From: Liquorilactobacillus satsumensis DSM 16230 = JCM 12392
GTDB taxonomy: Bacteria; Bacillota; Bacilli; Lactobacillales; Lactobacillaceae
Direction: 5' to 3'
NCBI RefSeq assembly: GCF_001435195.1
Contig: NZ_AZFQ01000026.1
Coordinates: forward strand, 1-60,052
DNA length: 60,052 nucleotides
Shown one piece after another: positions 25,408 through 32,880 of the stretch; the first letter of the stretch is position 1, and each line of letters opens with the position of its first letter. The notes beneath the pieces are model-generated. The model worked only from the letters and a program-made list of their open reading frames with translations, made no database searches and had not been told where the DNA came from. The position numbers and the translations under genes are program-made.

Positions 25408-25541
25408 GGGAGAGTGTGACATAAGTCGGGAAAATTTGAGTACTAACTCGAAATTACGAACATGCGAGTACTTTGCTATGAGTAATTGGAAAGTCAGACG
25501 GAAGATTTTGACTTATGGAACACGTTTATATGGAATAAAAG
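25408..25541 (+). repeat. Palindromic intergenic repeat, copy B
   Basis: Forward-oriented copy of the roughly 134-bp unit: GAGAGTGTGACATAAGTCGG at the left, ACTTATGGAACACG and GGAATAAAAG at the right. The arms are imperfectly complementary over about 50 bp. Its left apical arm is diverged (ATGCGAGTA for ATAGCGAGTA). It is joined directly to the terminator at 25543. Confidence 0.88.
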
Positions 25542-25542
25542 A

Positions 25543-25584
25543 GGGACTGTGACAAAAGTTAACTTTTGTCACAGCCCCTTTTTT
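25543..25584 (+). terminator. Terminator with perfect 28-nt palindrome
   Basis: CTGTGACAAAAGTT (25547-25560) is followed at once by its exact reverse complement (25561-25574), then CCCC and six T's; GGG at 25543-25545 can extend the stem. It lies at the inner edge of repeat copy B and may terminate lepA. Confidence 0.88.
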
Positions 25585-25607
25585 AAGCTATTGAATACCA
25601 CTTTGTT

Positions 25608-25751
25608 TTATCCAAGTGTTACCATTTCATCCAATGGTAGACTGTCTTGATCAAGGTTGCCCACACAAGTCCTTTGACCTTTATTAACATACAACGAACT
25701 GTAATAAAGAACAAGGAAACTTACATAACCCTTACATAAATTACTGAAAAT
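25608..25751 (-). pseudogene. Possible decayed coding remnant
   Basis: The minus strand has a 47-codon open frame ending at the TAA at 25608-25610 with protein-like composition (contains GQRTCVGNLDQDSLPLDEMV). An overlapping frame also reads well (KVKGLVWATLIKTVYHWMKW) before a stop. Neither has a convincing start with a ribosome site. I do not recognise a family. It could be the eroded end of a mobile-element gene, or chance. Confidence 0.2.
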
Positions 25752-25800
25752 TTACACTTAGCAAAAATGTGGAAACAAACATTGGTTATTACTTAAAAAA

Positions 25801-26016
25801 TTAGTGATCTTTTTTGGTGAGTTTGTCTTTAAGGCTTTTAGCAGCACCTTTGGCAGCATCCTTTGCATCGTCAAAAGTATCTTTAGCTTTGCCAAGTGTA
25901 CTTTGAACTTTTCCTTCAGATTCTAATTCTTTGTCACCCGTAACTTTGCCACCGACTTCCTTGGCTTTGCCCGTAACCTTGTCTTTAGCATTTTCAAACT
26001 TGTCTTCTGAACTCAT
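25801..26016 (-). CDS. CsbD-like stress response protein
   Basis: A 71-residue hydrophilic, Lys/Asp/Ala-rich protein with the CsbD-family pattern [20 protein letters not shown] (about 10-29) and a predicted helical C-terminal half ([20 protein letters not shown]). The family is linked to general stress and stationary phase in Firmicutes, but its molecular function is unknown. AGGGAGG lies just upstream of the ATG. It has its own promoter and lies inside the segment bracketed by inverted repeat copies B and C. Confidence 0.88.
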   Translation of the reverse strand: MSSEDKFENAKDKVTGKAKEVGGKVTGDKELESEGKVQSTLGKAKDTFDDAKDAAKGAAKSLKDKLTKKDH

Positions 26017-26050
26017 AATAAAGAACCTCCCTTATTTTGACCTTATGAAA

Positions 26051-26080
26051 AGTATAAGAGAAAGAACCTAGCTGGCGCAA
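26051..26080 (-). promoter_or_regulatory. csbD promoter
   Basis: On the minus strand TTGCGC (complement of 26075-26080), an 18-nt spacer and TATACT (complement of 26051-26056). The -35 is imperfect. Confidence 0.45.
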
Positions 26081-26255
26081 ATAATAAGCCTTATAAATTA
26101 GAGAATTTGTGTAAGATATACGTCAACAAGGGCTGTAAAATAGGTAAGTTAAATTGGATGCGTTTTCTCTGCAAAAATTGTATTATAAGTGTAAAGCAAG
26201 TCGCTGTTAAAAAACGCCCACAACTTTATTTAAACGCTTGCTGAAACCACGCACA

Positions 26256-26299
26256 AAAAGGCTGTAGCGGCTCTGATCTCAGATACGCTACAGCCTTTT
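26256..26299 (-). terminator. Bidirectional terminator after the NAD(P)-binding gene
   Basis: A perfect 14-bp stem, AAAAGGCTGTAGCG (26256-26269) with CGCTACAGCCTTTT (26286-26299), has U-runs on either strand. It follows the leftward gene at 26318. About 150 nt between it and csbD contain no supported gene. Confidence 0.88.
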
Positions 26300-26317
26300 G
26301 TATACTGAAATTGCCTG

Positions 26318-26968
26318 CTATTTTGCATACCACAAAGGTCGTGCACCGGTAGTGCCGGGTTTATCGATCCCGATGGACTGTCTGACGTAGGCTGTTGGGT
26401 CCGCCACCAAACTGGCAACCAAGGCGGCAACACTTTTGCGCGAGACCTCAGTTCCTTTAAAAGGTTCTTTTTTTGAAGTTATCTCATAGTTAACTTCATC
26501 TTTGTCCTGCAGCCATGCAGGTCGAATAAGGGTATAGTCCAAAACGCTGTGTTCAATAATGGCTGCGGCAGCGGAATAGGCTTCTAGGTAACCCCCAAGC
26601 ATATCCCGGTTCCATTGACCAAATTCTCCTGGAACTTCATCATAAATTCCAAGTGTTGAAATCCAGATTAGTCTGCGGAGTCCCTGAGCACGCATGGCTT
26701 TGACCACCGTTTCGGCTTGTGTTTCAATATCCTTACCCGCTAAGTTAGCATAGACAATGTCCTGATCGGCCAATGCAGCAACCAATTCAGTGTAATGAGT
26801 ACAATCACCAGTGATAATCTTGATGCGCTTTTTATCTAAAGCAGAATCAGTGAGTTTCTCGGGGTGACGCAGAAAAAGCGTTAAACGAACATCATGCTGA
26901 GTAAGCAGCATCGGCTCTACTAACTTTGCAATTTGACCGGCGGCTCCTAAGATAATAACTCGTTTCAT
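26318..26968 (-). CDS. NAD(P)-binding atypical SDR family protein
   Basis: A 216-residue Rossmann-fold protein. VIILGAAGQIAKLVEPML at the N-terminus is a GxxGxxG-type dinucleotide-binding loop, and the LIWISTLGIYDEVPGEFGQW segment resembles NAD(P)H-binding (NmrA/YwnB-like) SDR proteins. The classical YxxxK catalytic pair is not evident, so a sensor or quinone/disulfide-stress role is as likely as a dehydrogenase. AAAGGAG precedes the ATG. It is encoded between ybjQ and csbD, all leftward. Substrate unknown. Confidence 0.8.
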   Translation of the reverse strand: MKRVIILGAAGQIAKLVEPMLLTQHDVRLTLFLRHPEKLTDSALDKKRIKIITGDCTHYTELVAALADQDIVYANLAGKDIETQAETVVKAMRAQGLRRLIWISTLGIYDEVPGEFGQWNRDMLGGYLEAYSAAAAIIEHSVLDYTLIRPAWLQDKDEVNYEITSKKEPFKGTEVSRKSVAALVASLVADPTAYVRQSIGIDKPGTTGARPLWYAK

Positions 26969-27076
26969 TTTGAACGCTCCTTTAGTTTCTTTTACTGTTA
27001 TCGTATTACTTTTTGAAGTGGTCTACAAATTAGACAGGTTTGGCAAGCGATCAGGGGTTGAAGTGAGATAAGCAAT

Positions 27077-27412
27077 TTATATCTGATTCGATGTAACGTA
27101 TTTGACGGCGGTCCCGTAAGCTGCTACTGATTGCATATCTTGACCAATTGAACCCGAGTCAAAGCGCATCATGACTACCGCATCTGCTCCCAATGCAGCT
27201 GCATTATTACGTAAGCGTTCGATTGCAATTTGTCTTGATTCTTCTAACATTTTAGTATAATCTTTGATTTCTCCACCTACGATGTTCTTAAACCCAGCAC
27301 CGATATTACGGAAAACATTTTTGGACTGCGTTGTCAGACCAAAAACTTCGCCAAGAACCTCATAATTTTTTCCAGGGATATTTTCGGTTGTTACAACAAG
27401 TATTGTTGCCAA
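27077..27412 (-). CDS. YbjQ/UPF0145 family protein
   Basis: A 111-residue protein with the YbjQ signature: [20 protein letters not shown] at the N-terminus, [20 protein letters not shown] in the middle and [14 protein letters not shown] near the C-terminus. The family (heavy-metal-binding domain by annotation) has no firmly established function. TTG start with AAGGAG about 9 nt upstream. Rightmost and probably first of the three leftward genes inside the repeat-bracketed segment. Confidence 0.88.
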   Translation of the reverse strand: MATILVVTTENIPGKNYEVLGEVFGLTTQSKNVFRNIGAGFKNIVGGEIKDYTKMLEESRQIAIERLRNNAAALGADAVVMMRFDSGSIGQDMQSVAAYGTAVKYVTSNQI

Positions 27413-27554
27413 TCTGATCAGCTCCTTTTTTATTAAGTAAAGTGTAGCAGAAAATGGAGCGCATTCGCAATTGCAATGAACTTATGCTGGTTGTAGACTG
27501 AAAATGGTTTTATGTAATGAAAAAGTAAATTATGTAAAATGTAGGTAAATCGGC

Positions 27555-27582
27555 TTTCTTTGACCATTTTTTAGCTTATAAT
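27555..27582 (+). promoter_or_regulatory. Orphan plus-strand promoter-like site
   Basis: TTTCTT (27555-27560), 16-nt spacer, TATAAT (27577-27582). It points at the terminator at 27627 with no gene between, so it could drive an RNA of about 80 nt or be fortuitous. Confidence 0.3.
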
Positions 27583-27626
27583 GAAAACATCCTCAAATTC
27601 ACACAAAAAGCTTTAACTGCCAAGAA

Positions 27627-27671
27627 GGGGCTGTGACAAAAGTTAAATTTTGTCACAGCCCCTCTTTTATT
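27627..27671 (+). terminator. Terminator adjoining repeat copy C
   Basis: A perfect 15-bp stem GGGGCTGTGACAAAA (27627-27641) with TTTTGTCACAGCCCC (27648-27662), loop GTTAAA, followed by TCTTTTATTTTT. It lies at the inner edge of copy C, mirroring the arrangement at copy B. Confidence 0.88.
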
Positions 27672-27821
27672 TTTCCGAATAAACGTGTTCTATAAGTCAA
27701 AATTTTCCGTCTAACTTCGAATTACTCATAGCAAAGTACTCGCTATGTTCGTAATTTCGAATTAGTACTCAAATTTTTCCGACTTATGTCACACTCTCTC
27801 TTTTATTCCGGATAAACGTGT
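27664..27821 (-). repeat. Palindromic intergenic repeat, copy C with start of a second unit
   Basis: Minus-oriented full unit (27664-27800) with apical ATAGCAAAG/CGCTATG, followed by TTTTATTCCGGATAAACGTG (27801-27820). The latter is the beginning of another unit that breaks off, so a tandem array has been truncated here. The remaining 80 nt to the next gene show nothing. Confidence 0.85.
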
Positions 27822-27900
27822 GACATACTGGCGCAATCCTTAAGAAAACTAGGCTGAAATTCAGGATATAGCTGAGCTTGTAATTGTTTTAGAAAACCGT

Positions 27901-28248
27901 TTAACTAAAGACAAAGAAATATGAAAAAGATGAGATCAAAAAGCCTAATGCGAGCACACCAAGTGTTGCTCCGAGTCTACCGGTCTGTAACCGAAGATTT
28001 GCCAATGACATCAGTGCAAGCAATAGTCCTGTTGCAAAGAAAAGAAAGTAAAGTCCGCGCAAAGGGAGAAAGAGTTCACAGATAAACAGCGAAAATAGTA
28101 AAATGAGCGTCCGCGAATTCCTAAACCACGCAATTCTTCCCCAAAAAACGTGGCGATAAGAAAAGCTTCGATCCTTAGGAAGTTTCATGTATTTAAGGAT
28201 TAACAGGAAAAGCCATAAAAGATATAATACGACCCCGGTAAGTTGCAT
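27901..28248 (-). CDS. Small integral membrane protein
   Basis: A 115-residue protein with about four hydrophobic segments (QLTGVVLYLLWLFLLILKYM, then TLILLFSLFICELFL, LYFLFFATGLLLALMSL and GVLALGFLISSFSYFFVF), short basic loops and no recognised domain. The ATG at 28248 has GGAGTG 5 nt upstream; an upstream ATG at 28266 lacks a site. It lies directly behind the nucleoside hydrolase gene in the same direction, so it is probably cotranscribed. Function unknown. Confidence 0.65.
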   Translation of the reverse strand: MQLTGVVLYLLWLFLLILKYMKLPKDRSFSYRHVFWGRIAWFRNSRTLILLFSLFICELFLPLRGLYFLFFATGLLLALMSLANLRLQTGRLGATLGVLALGFLISSFSYFFVFS

Positions 28249-28272
28249 AAGAACACTCCGTTCCATTAAAAA

Positions 28273-29232
28273 TCAATGATCTGCAAATAAGGTGGTGAGA
28301 CGATTCATAAACTTATTGACAAATCTTTTTTTGTCGACATTTAAAGCTACTTGTGTTGTGGTAGCTGGTTCATTGATCCGTTTTTCATCACCAATTGTGC
28401 GCCCTTCAAATGGAGGAACTGTCTCAACTTTCATGTTCAAGAAAAATGTTTGTAACAAGCTAGGCTCCAAGGCAGCTGCAACAGCAAGCGGATCATGAAG
28501 TGCACAGCCGGCCAAATGGGAACTTGTAACTTGATAGGCATCAATATAGTAGTCAACTAGATCGGCATAGATGCTACCTGCCGAAGTTCCAAGTGAGCGC
28601 CATGTTTGAGTTTCTTTTTTAGTCAGTAATGTACGTGTGGTAACGTCTAAACCAACCATCGTTAATGGAAGTTTGCTGCGTAGAACTTCATTCGCAGCCG
28701 CTGGGTCTTGGTGCAGGTTAGCTTCAGCTGCAGGGGTGACGTTACCCGGAACGCTTAGTGCACCGCCCATAAAGGTTACTCCACCAATCAACTGAACGAT
28801 TTCAGGATCTTTTTTAATAGCGGCTGCAAGGTTGGTTAAAGGGCCTGTAGGTACGAAAAGCAAATTATGTTGGTACTTATGGATTGCCGTGATCAGGAAA
28901 TCAACGCCGTCTTGTTCAGCTACTTGCCGTGGTGCATGGGGGAGCGTAAGATTGGCAACTCCATTTTTACCATGAATTTGAGCACTGATTGGTTCAACAA
29001 CAAAATTTTTTTTGGTCGAAGCACATGGTAATCCTTGATAGACTGGGACATCAGCAGCGCCTAGCAAAGAAAGCAGATCCAAACTGTTGCGTACTCCTTG
29101 TTCAACAACAACGTTGCCGTAAGAGCCGATGATGCCAATCAACTCGCAGTCCTGATCAGCTAGGGCATAAGCGATGGCAAGTGCATCATCAATTCCAGTA
29201 TCAAGATCGAGAATTAGCTTATATTTAGTCAT
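28273..29232 (-). CDS. Inosine/uridine-type nucleoside hydrolase
   Basis: Calcium-dependent N-ribohydrolase that splits nucleosides into base and ribose for salvage. LILDLDTGIDDALAIAYAL (about 5-23) is the family metal-site motif, with FVPTGPLTNLAAAIKK and FMGGALSVPGNVTPAAEAN further along. The ATG at 29232 is chosen because GGAGG precedes it; an upstream ATG at 29268 adds 12 atypical residues. 319 residues is normal. Divergent from a TetR regulator, which may control it. Base specificity cannot be read from the sequence. Confidence 0.9.
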   Translation of the reverse strand: MTKYKLILDLDTGIDDALAIAYALADQDCELIGIIGSYGNVVVEQGVRNSLDLLSLLGAADVPVYQGLPCASTKKNFVVEPISAQIHGKNGVANLTLPHAPRQVAEQDGVDFLITAIHKYQHNLLFVPTGPLTNLAAAIKKDPEIVQLIGGVTFMGGALSVPGNVTPAAEANLHQDPAAANEVLRSKLPLTMVGLDVTTRTLLTKKETQTWRSLGTSAGSIYADLVDYYIDAYQVTSSHLAGCALHDPLAVAAALEPSLLQTFFLNMKVETVPPFEGRTIGDEKRINEPATTTQVALNVDKKRFVNKFMNRLTTLFADH

Positions 29233-29358
29233 GGTGAGACCTCCGTGATGTAATATTGAAAAATTCAATCAAGATAATCTTAGCAAAAAAAAGTGCAGCT
29301 GACCAGTGACTTAGGATGAGAGATATTAAGCACTGTTTAAGTTTTCAAACAAAGAGTT

Positions 29359-29386
29359 TTGCTAAACTTGATTGTTGATATATAAT
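29359..29386 (+). promoter_or_regulatory. Promoter of the TetR gene
   Basis: TTGCTA (29359-29364), 16-nt spacer and TATAAT (29381-29386), about 86 bp before the TetR start. Confidence 0.55.
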
Positions 29387-29431
29387 GTTAGTAGATTTTG
29401 TGTAACTTGGAGTGTAGTTTTTGTGATTGAA

Positions 29432-29444
29432 GGTCACGTGAACC
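29432..29444 (+). promoter_or_regulatory. Possible TetR operator
   Basis: GGTCACGTGAACC is a near-perfect palindrome around CACGTG between the promoter and the TetR gene. A second small palindrome, TTGAAAAATTCAA, lies at 29256-29268 near the nucleoside hydrolase start. Either could be an operator. Confidence 0.25.
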
Positions 29445-29471
29445 GAGTTGGAAAGTAAAGGAGATTAAAAA

Positions 29472-30113
29472 TTGGGACAGCTGGAAAGAAAATTTCGCGA
29501 AAGGAAATTAAAGCAGCAGGACGTGATTGATGCTGCAGAACGAATTTTTGCACAAAAGGATTACGCAACCGCAGGAATTGACGAAATTGCTAAAGAAGCT
29601 GAATTTAGTAAAAAAACACTTTATGTTTATTTTAATAGTAAAGAACAGATTTATTTTGAAATTGCGCTTAGAGGTTACCGAAAATTCCAGGCAATCCTTG
29701 AAAAAAAAATGGCAACTGCAGGACCAACGGGATCATTGGAAAAACTACGCCTATTCTTTAATAGTATTGTCACCCTTAGAAATGATTTTCCTGTATATTT
29801 AGAAGCAATCATCTATTATGAAGGTTCTACGCTCGAGAAACTGCAACTTGGCGAAGTTGTATTGCAAAAATATTATCAATTAAACGCTGAAATTTTAGAG
29901 CTGCTTAAGGCAATCCTAGTGCAAGGACGAGCTGAAGGACGTTTTTCCGCCGAGATGGCTAATGAGCAAGGAGCGGCCTTTGTCTGGTCTTGTATTGTCG
30001 GAATTAGTACCCTCGATAGGACTAAAGAAAACTATCTAAGAGCAGCGCAACATTTCACTGCTGGTGACTTTATGCTCAAGTCTTTTGAAAAAATGCTGTT
30101 GTTGTTTAATTAA
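29472..30113 (+). CDS. TetR/AcrR family transcriptional regulator
   Basis: A 213-residue regulator with an N-terminal helix-turn-helix (VIDAAERIFAQKDYATAGID followed by EIAKEAEFSKKTLYVYFNSK, about residues 18-57) and a helical ligand-binding C-terminal domain. TTG start with AAAGGAG 8 nt upstream. Transcribed away from the nucleoside hydrolase gene across a 239-nt spacer, so control of that gene and of itself is the simplest guess. Ligand unknown. No gene follows for 150 nt. Confidence 0.9.
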   Translation: MGQLERKFRERKLKQQDVIDAAERIFAQKDYATAGIDEIAKEAEFSKKTLYVYFNSKEQIYFEIALRGYRKFQAILEKKMATAGPTGSLEKLRLFFNSIVTLRNDFPVYLEAIIYYEGSTLEKLQLGEVVLQKYYQLNAEILELLKAILVQGRAEGRFSAEMANEQGAAFVWSCIVGISTLDRTKENYLRAAQHFTAGDFMLKSFEKMLLLFN

Positions 30114-30265
30114 GATTTGCTGCAGTTCAATTAATATGTTGTCACGAACCAGCAAAAATACTAATATTAAATTAGGTTTATGCAACAGGACGTGCAAAAA
30201 ACGAGGATAGATATTTCCAAATTTGTGATTAAAAAATAGTTACTTCTTCTTAAGGCGGTGGAGCA

Positions 30266-30766
30266 ATGAAATTCGATCTTCTTGATTTTTTAAAACTAGG
30301 GCTATCAAAACTGGACTTTGATGGACAACTGGAACTTTCATGGAACAAGGAACAACATACCTTTACGATTGAAATAACTTTTGTAATGGAAAAAAAGGCA
30401 CGTGCGTTGTTTCTTGATATGACCGGTGAAACTTCACCTAAACCCGCGATTACTTTCGTGGATGCAATTCTGCTCTATGATCGAGTATTTTTTGACCCAC
30501 GCAGAGTGCAAGACGATTATCTTGTATGTTTGCCATTTGATGGTCAAAAGGGCTGGGAACTTGCAAAAGGAGAAGCATTGTTGACCTATTTGCAGATTTT
30601 ATTAGATAACAGCCAGTCTGATTTAATCGAGTTTTTGAATAGCAGCGACAGTTCAAAAATAACACTATTTGAGCTCGAATGGTCCGCTGAAGAGTTTTCA
30701 CGGATACTTGCAGAAAAACGTCAGGTGCAAGATAAAGATTATTGGCTAGCGTATCCTAAATTATAA
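30266..30766 (+). CDS. Conserved protein, probably DUF3013 family
   Basis: A 166-residue acidic cytosolic protein without signal or membrane segments. The position just before prmA and features such as ELSWNKEQHTFTIEITFVME and KDYWLAYPKL at the C-terminus agree with what I recall of the DUF3013 family of Lactobacillales. Function unknown. GGCGGTGGAG precedes the ATG. prmA follows after 29 nt, so cotranscription is likely. Confidence 0.75.
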   Translation: MKFDLLDFLKLGLSKLDFDGQLELSWNKEQHTFTIEITFVMEKKARALFLDMTGETSPKPAITFVDAILLYDRVFFDPRRVQDDYLVCLPFDGQKGWELAKGEALLTYLQILLDNSQSDLIEFLNSSDSSKITLFELEWSAEEFSRILAEKRQVQDKDYWLAYPKL

Positions 30767-30795
30767 TTAAGCTGTATCAACATGGAGGGAATAAG

Positions 30796-31689
30796 TTGCA
30801 CTGGCAAAAGTTAACAATTACAACTACACAAGAAGCTGAGACTGCAGTTGAAGCTATTTTATATGACTTGGGGACTGCAGGGATTCAAAAAGAAACCGCT
30901 CTGTTAAAACAGACAGGGCTTCTTTACCTCAGTAGTTATTTCAACAATGCAAAAGAAGCCCAAGAAAAACTTAAAAAGGCTAAACAACGGGTCGCAGCAC
31001 TCGCACAATTTGGTTTTGACGTTCAGCGTTTGGAAGTCAAACTGGTGAAAGTTGATGATCAGAAATGGGCACATGAATGGGAAAAATATTACCATGCCCA
31101 AAGAATTACACGCTATTTGACAGTTGTGCCGACTTGGGAAGAATATCAAGCGCGACAAGCAGGTGAAGTGCTGCTTAGACTCGACCCTGGGGATGCGTTT
31201 GGGACAGGGACACACCCTACAACGGTACTTGCACTTGCTGCTTTGGAAAATTGTCTGCGCGGTGGTGAAACAGTGATTGATGTTGGAACTGGTTCTGGGG
31301 TTTTAAGTATTGCAGCGTGCAGGCTTGGTGCACAGCAAGTTTTTGCGAGTGATCTTGATGAACAAGCGGTTGCTTCAGCTAAACGTAATCTTAAAGCAAA
31401 CGGTGTCCAGTCTAAGGTGATCGTCAAGCAAGGTAATCTGCTTCAAGGAGCTCCGGATGCAGTAGATCTAATAGTTGCAAATGTTTTACCGGAGGTTCAG
31501 GAACTGTTGCTACCCCAAGTCGGATTACATCTTAAGGAAAATGGCAAGCTGATTATGTCTGGCATAATTGTTACTAAAAAAGAGCTTCTGGTGGAACAGG
31601 CAGACAAACAGGGGTTAACACTACAACAGGCCACTTCAGATGGCAAGTGGGTCTCATTGGTACTTCAAAAGAGTAAAGGCGGGGATTAA
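30796..31689 (+). CDS. prmA: Ribosomal protein L11 methyltransferase
   Basis: Trimethylates ribosomal protein L11. The 297-residue product has an N-terminal L11-binding domain, then DPGDAFGTGTHPTTVLAL (about 132-149) and the SAM-binding motif VIDVGTGSGVLSIAA (about 158-172), with the catalytic-region motif IVANVLPEV. TTG start with TGGAGGG upstream. rsmE begins 3 nt after the stop. Confidence 0.95.
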   Translation: MHWQKLTITTTQEAETAVEAILYDLGTAGIQKETALLKQTGLLYLSSYFNNAKEAQEKLKKAKQRVAALAQFGFDVQRLEVKLVKVDDQKWAHEWEKYYHAQRITRYLTVVPTWEEYQARQAGEVLLRLDPGDAFGTGTHPTTVLALAALENCLRGGETVIDVGTGSGVLSIAACRLGAQQVFASDLDEQAVASAKRNLKANGVQSKVIVKQGNLLQGAPDAVDLIVANVLPEVQELLLPQVGLHLKENGKLIMSGIIVTKKELLVEQADKQGLTLQQATSDGKWVSLVLQKSKGGD

Positions 31690-31692
31690 CGG

Positions 31693-32448
31693 ATGCAGAG
31701 ATACTTTGTAAAACAGGCCGACCTGCCGGAATTATTTGGGTTGCCTTCAGAGATATATCAGCATGCAATTGTGGTGATGCGCATGAAAAAAGGTGATTGT
31801 TTTGAAGTAGTGACAACCCAAAAACAGGTGCTTTTGGTTGAACTTGTTGAGGTTACTGCTCAAACAGCCAAAGTTCGGGTACTTAAGCGCTTCGAGCATC
31901 AGGTGGAGTTGCCGGTAAGAGTCACACTTGCCTGTGGCTTGCCTAAAAAAGATAAGGCTGAATGGATTGTGCAAAAGGGGACTGAACTGGGAGCAGCCAA
32001 TTTTATTTTCTTTGGGGGCGAGTATTCGGTTGCAAAGTGGGATTCTAAAAAACAACCCCAAAAAGTAGCTCGTTTGCAAAAAATTGCACAAAATGCTGCT
32101 GAACAAGCGCATCGAGTGGTGACACCGCAAGTTACTTTTGCTCCACGTTTGAACAAAATTGCTTTTAATGAATTTGATTATAAAGTGACAGCATATGAAG
32201 AAGCAGCTAAGCAAGGAGAAAAAACGGTTTTGAAACGTTTATTTGAAGCACTGCAAGCTGCTGAAAAGGGAAAACAGAAGAGTTTAATCGCAGTTTTTGG
32301 GCCAGAAGGCGGCCTTTCAGCCACCGAAATTTCCGATTTGCGTGCGCAAGCTTTTGAACTGGCGGGTCTAGGCCCTCGTATTATGCGAGCAGAGACAGCT
32401 CCGTTGTATTTGCTTGCCGCGCTTTCTTTCGTCCTTGAATTAGGGTAA
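31693..32448 (+). CDS. rsmE: 16S rRNA (uracil(1498)-N(3))-methyltransferase
   Basis: SPOUT-class enzyme methylating U1498 of 16S rRNA. The N-terminal PUA-like domain is followed by the knotted methyltransferase domain with LACGLPKKDKAEWIVQKGTE and FGPEGGLSATEI, the SAM-binding knot (about 200-211). The 251-residue length is typical. It forms the usual prmA-rsmE pair. Confidence 0.95.
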   Translation: MQRYFVKQADLPELFGLPSEIYQHAIVVMRMKKGDCFEVVTTQKQVLLVELVEVTAQTAKVRVLKRFEHQVELPVRVTLACGLPKKDKAEWIVQKGTELGAANFIFFGGEYSVAKWDSKKQPQKVARLQKIAQNAAEQAHRVVTPQVTFAPRLNKIAFNEFDYKVTAYEEAAKQGEKTVLKRLFEALQAAEKGKQKSLIAVFGPEGGLSATEISDLRAQAFELAGLGPRIMRAETAPLYLLAALSFVLELG

Positions 32449-32481
32449 AATAGAAGCAATTATTGAGAAGTGAGGGTTTCG

Positions 32482-32808
32482 ATGAATACTAAACATTTAT
32501 TTTCATTAACAACTATCTGGTATTTGGCATTTGCGGCAGCAATCTCTTTAGTAGTGCCAATCATTTTTGAAGAACTTAATCTAAGCGATGTTTCACGGAT
32601 TGGTTTTGCTTTATTTGGAATCAACATTGTTTATGCAATCATCACCGGGATAATTGTAGGAGCTAGAAAGCAACCGGCAGTCTACCTGCTCTTTTTCCCG
32701 CTAATCTATCTTGGAGGAGTCCGGCTCTTTTTTGAAAGCTATGCCTATTATTTCGCATTGGTTTATATTGTGGTTGCTCTACTTGCATATGGGGCAACTA
32801 AAAAATAG
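32482..32808 (+). CDS. Small membrane protein upstream of rel
   Basis: A 108-residue protein with three or four hydrophobic helices (about 8-28, 42-62, 66-82 and 86-104) and a short basic tail. ATG at 32482 follows GAGGG at good spacing; reading from the GTG at 32470 is less likely. I recognise no domain. It lies between rsmE and rel in the same direction. Function unknown. Confidence 0.7.
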   Translation: MNTKHLFSLTTIWYLAFAAAISLVVPIIFEELNLSDVSRIGFALFGINIVYAIITGIIVGARKQPAVYLLFFPLIYLGGVRLFFESYAYYFALVYIVVALLAYGATKK

Positions 32809-32824
32809 TTAGCGCACGGTGGAA

Positions 32825-32849
32825 AGCACGTCTTTTAGAGTACGTGTTT
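32825..32849 (+). terminator. Weak hairpin/U-run before rel
   Basis: AGCACGT pairs with ACGTGTT over 7 bp (with G-U) around a CTTTTAGAGT loop, followed by T-rich sequence. Could be a partial terminator or a leader hairpin. Confidence 0.4.
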
Positions 32850-32880
32850 TTATTTATATTTTTTTGTAGGGGTGGACAAG

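Noticed and set aside
25720-25757. Direct repeats with 11-nt period (CTTACA at 25720 and 25731, ATTACT at 25740, TTTACA at 25751) resembling a Pho-type box.
   Set aside because: No gene starts within reach on either strand; the adjacent csbD gene ends here rather than begins, and the stretch overlaps the probable coding remnant.
26158-26244. A 28-codon plus-strand ORF (starts MRFLCKNC) between csbD and the terminator at 26256.
   Set aside because: No ribosome binding site, no recognisable similarity, and it lies antisense-free in AT-rich spacer; treated as chance.
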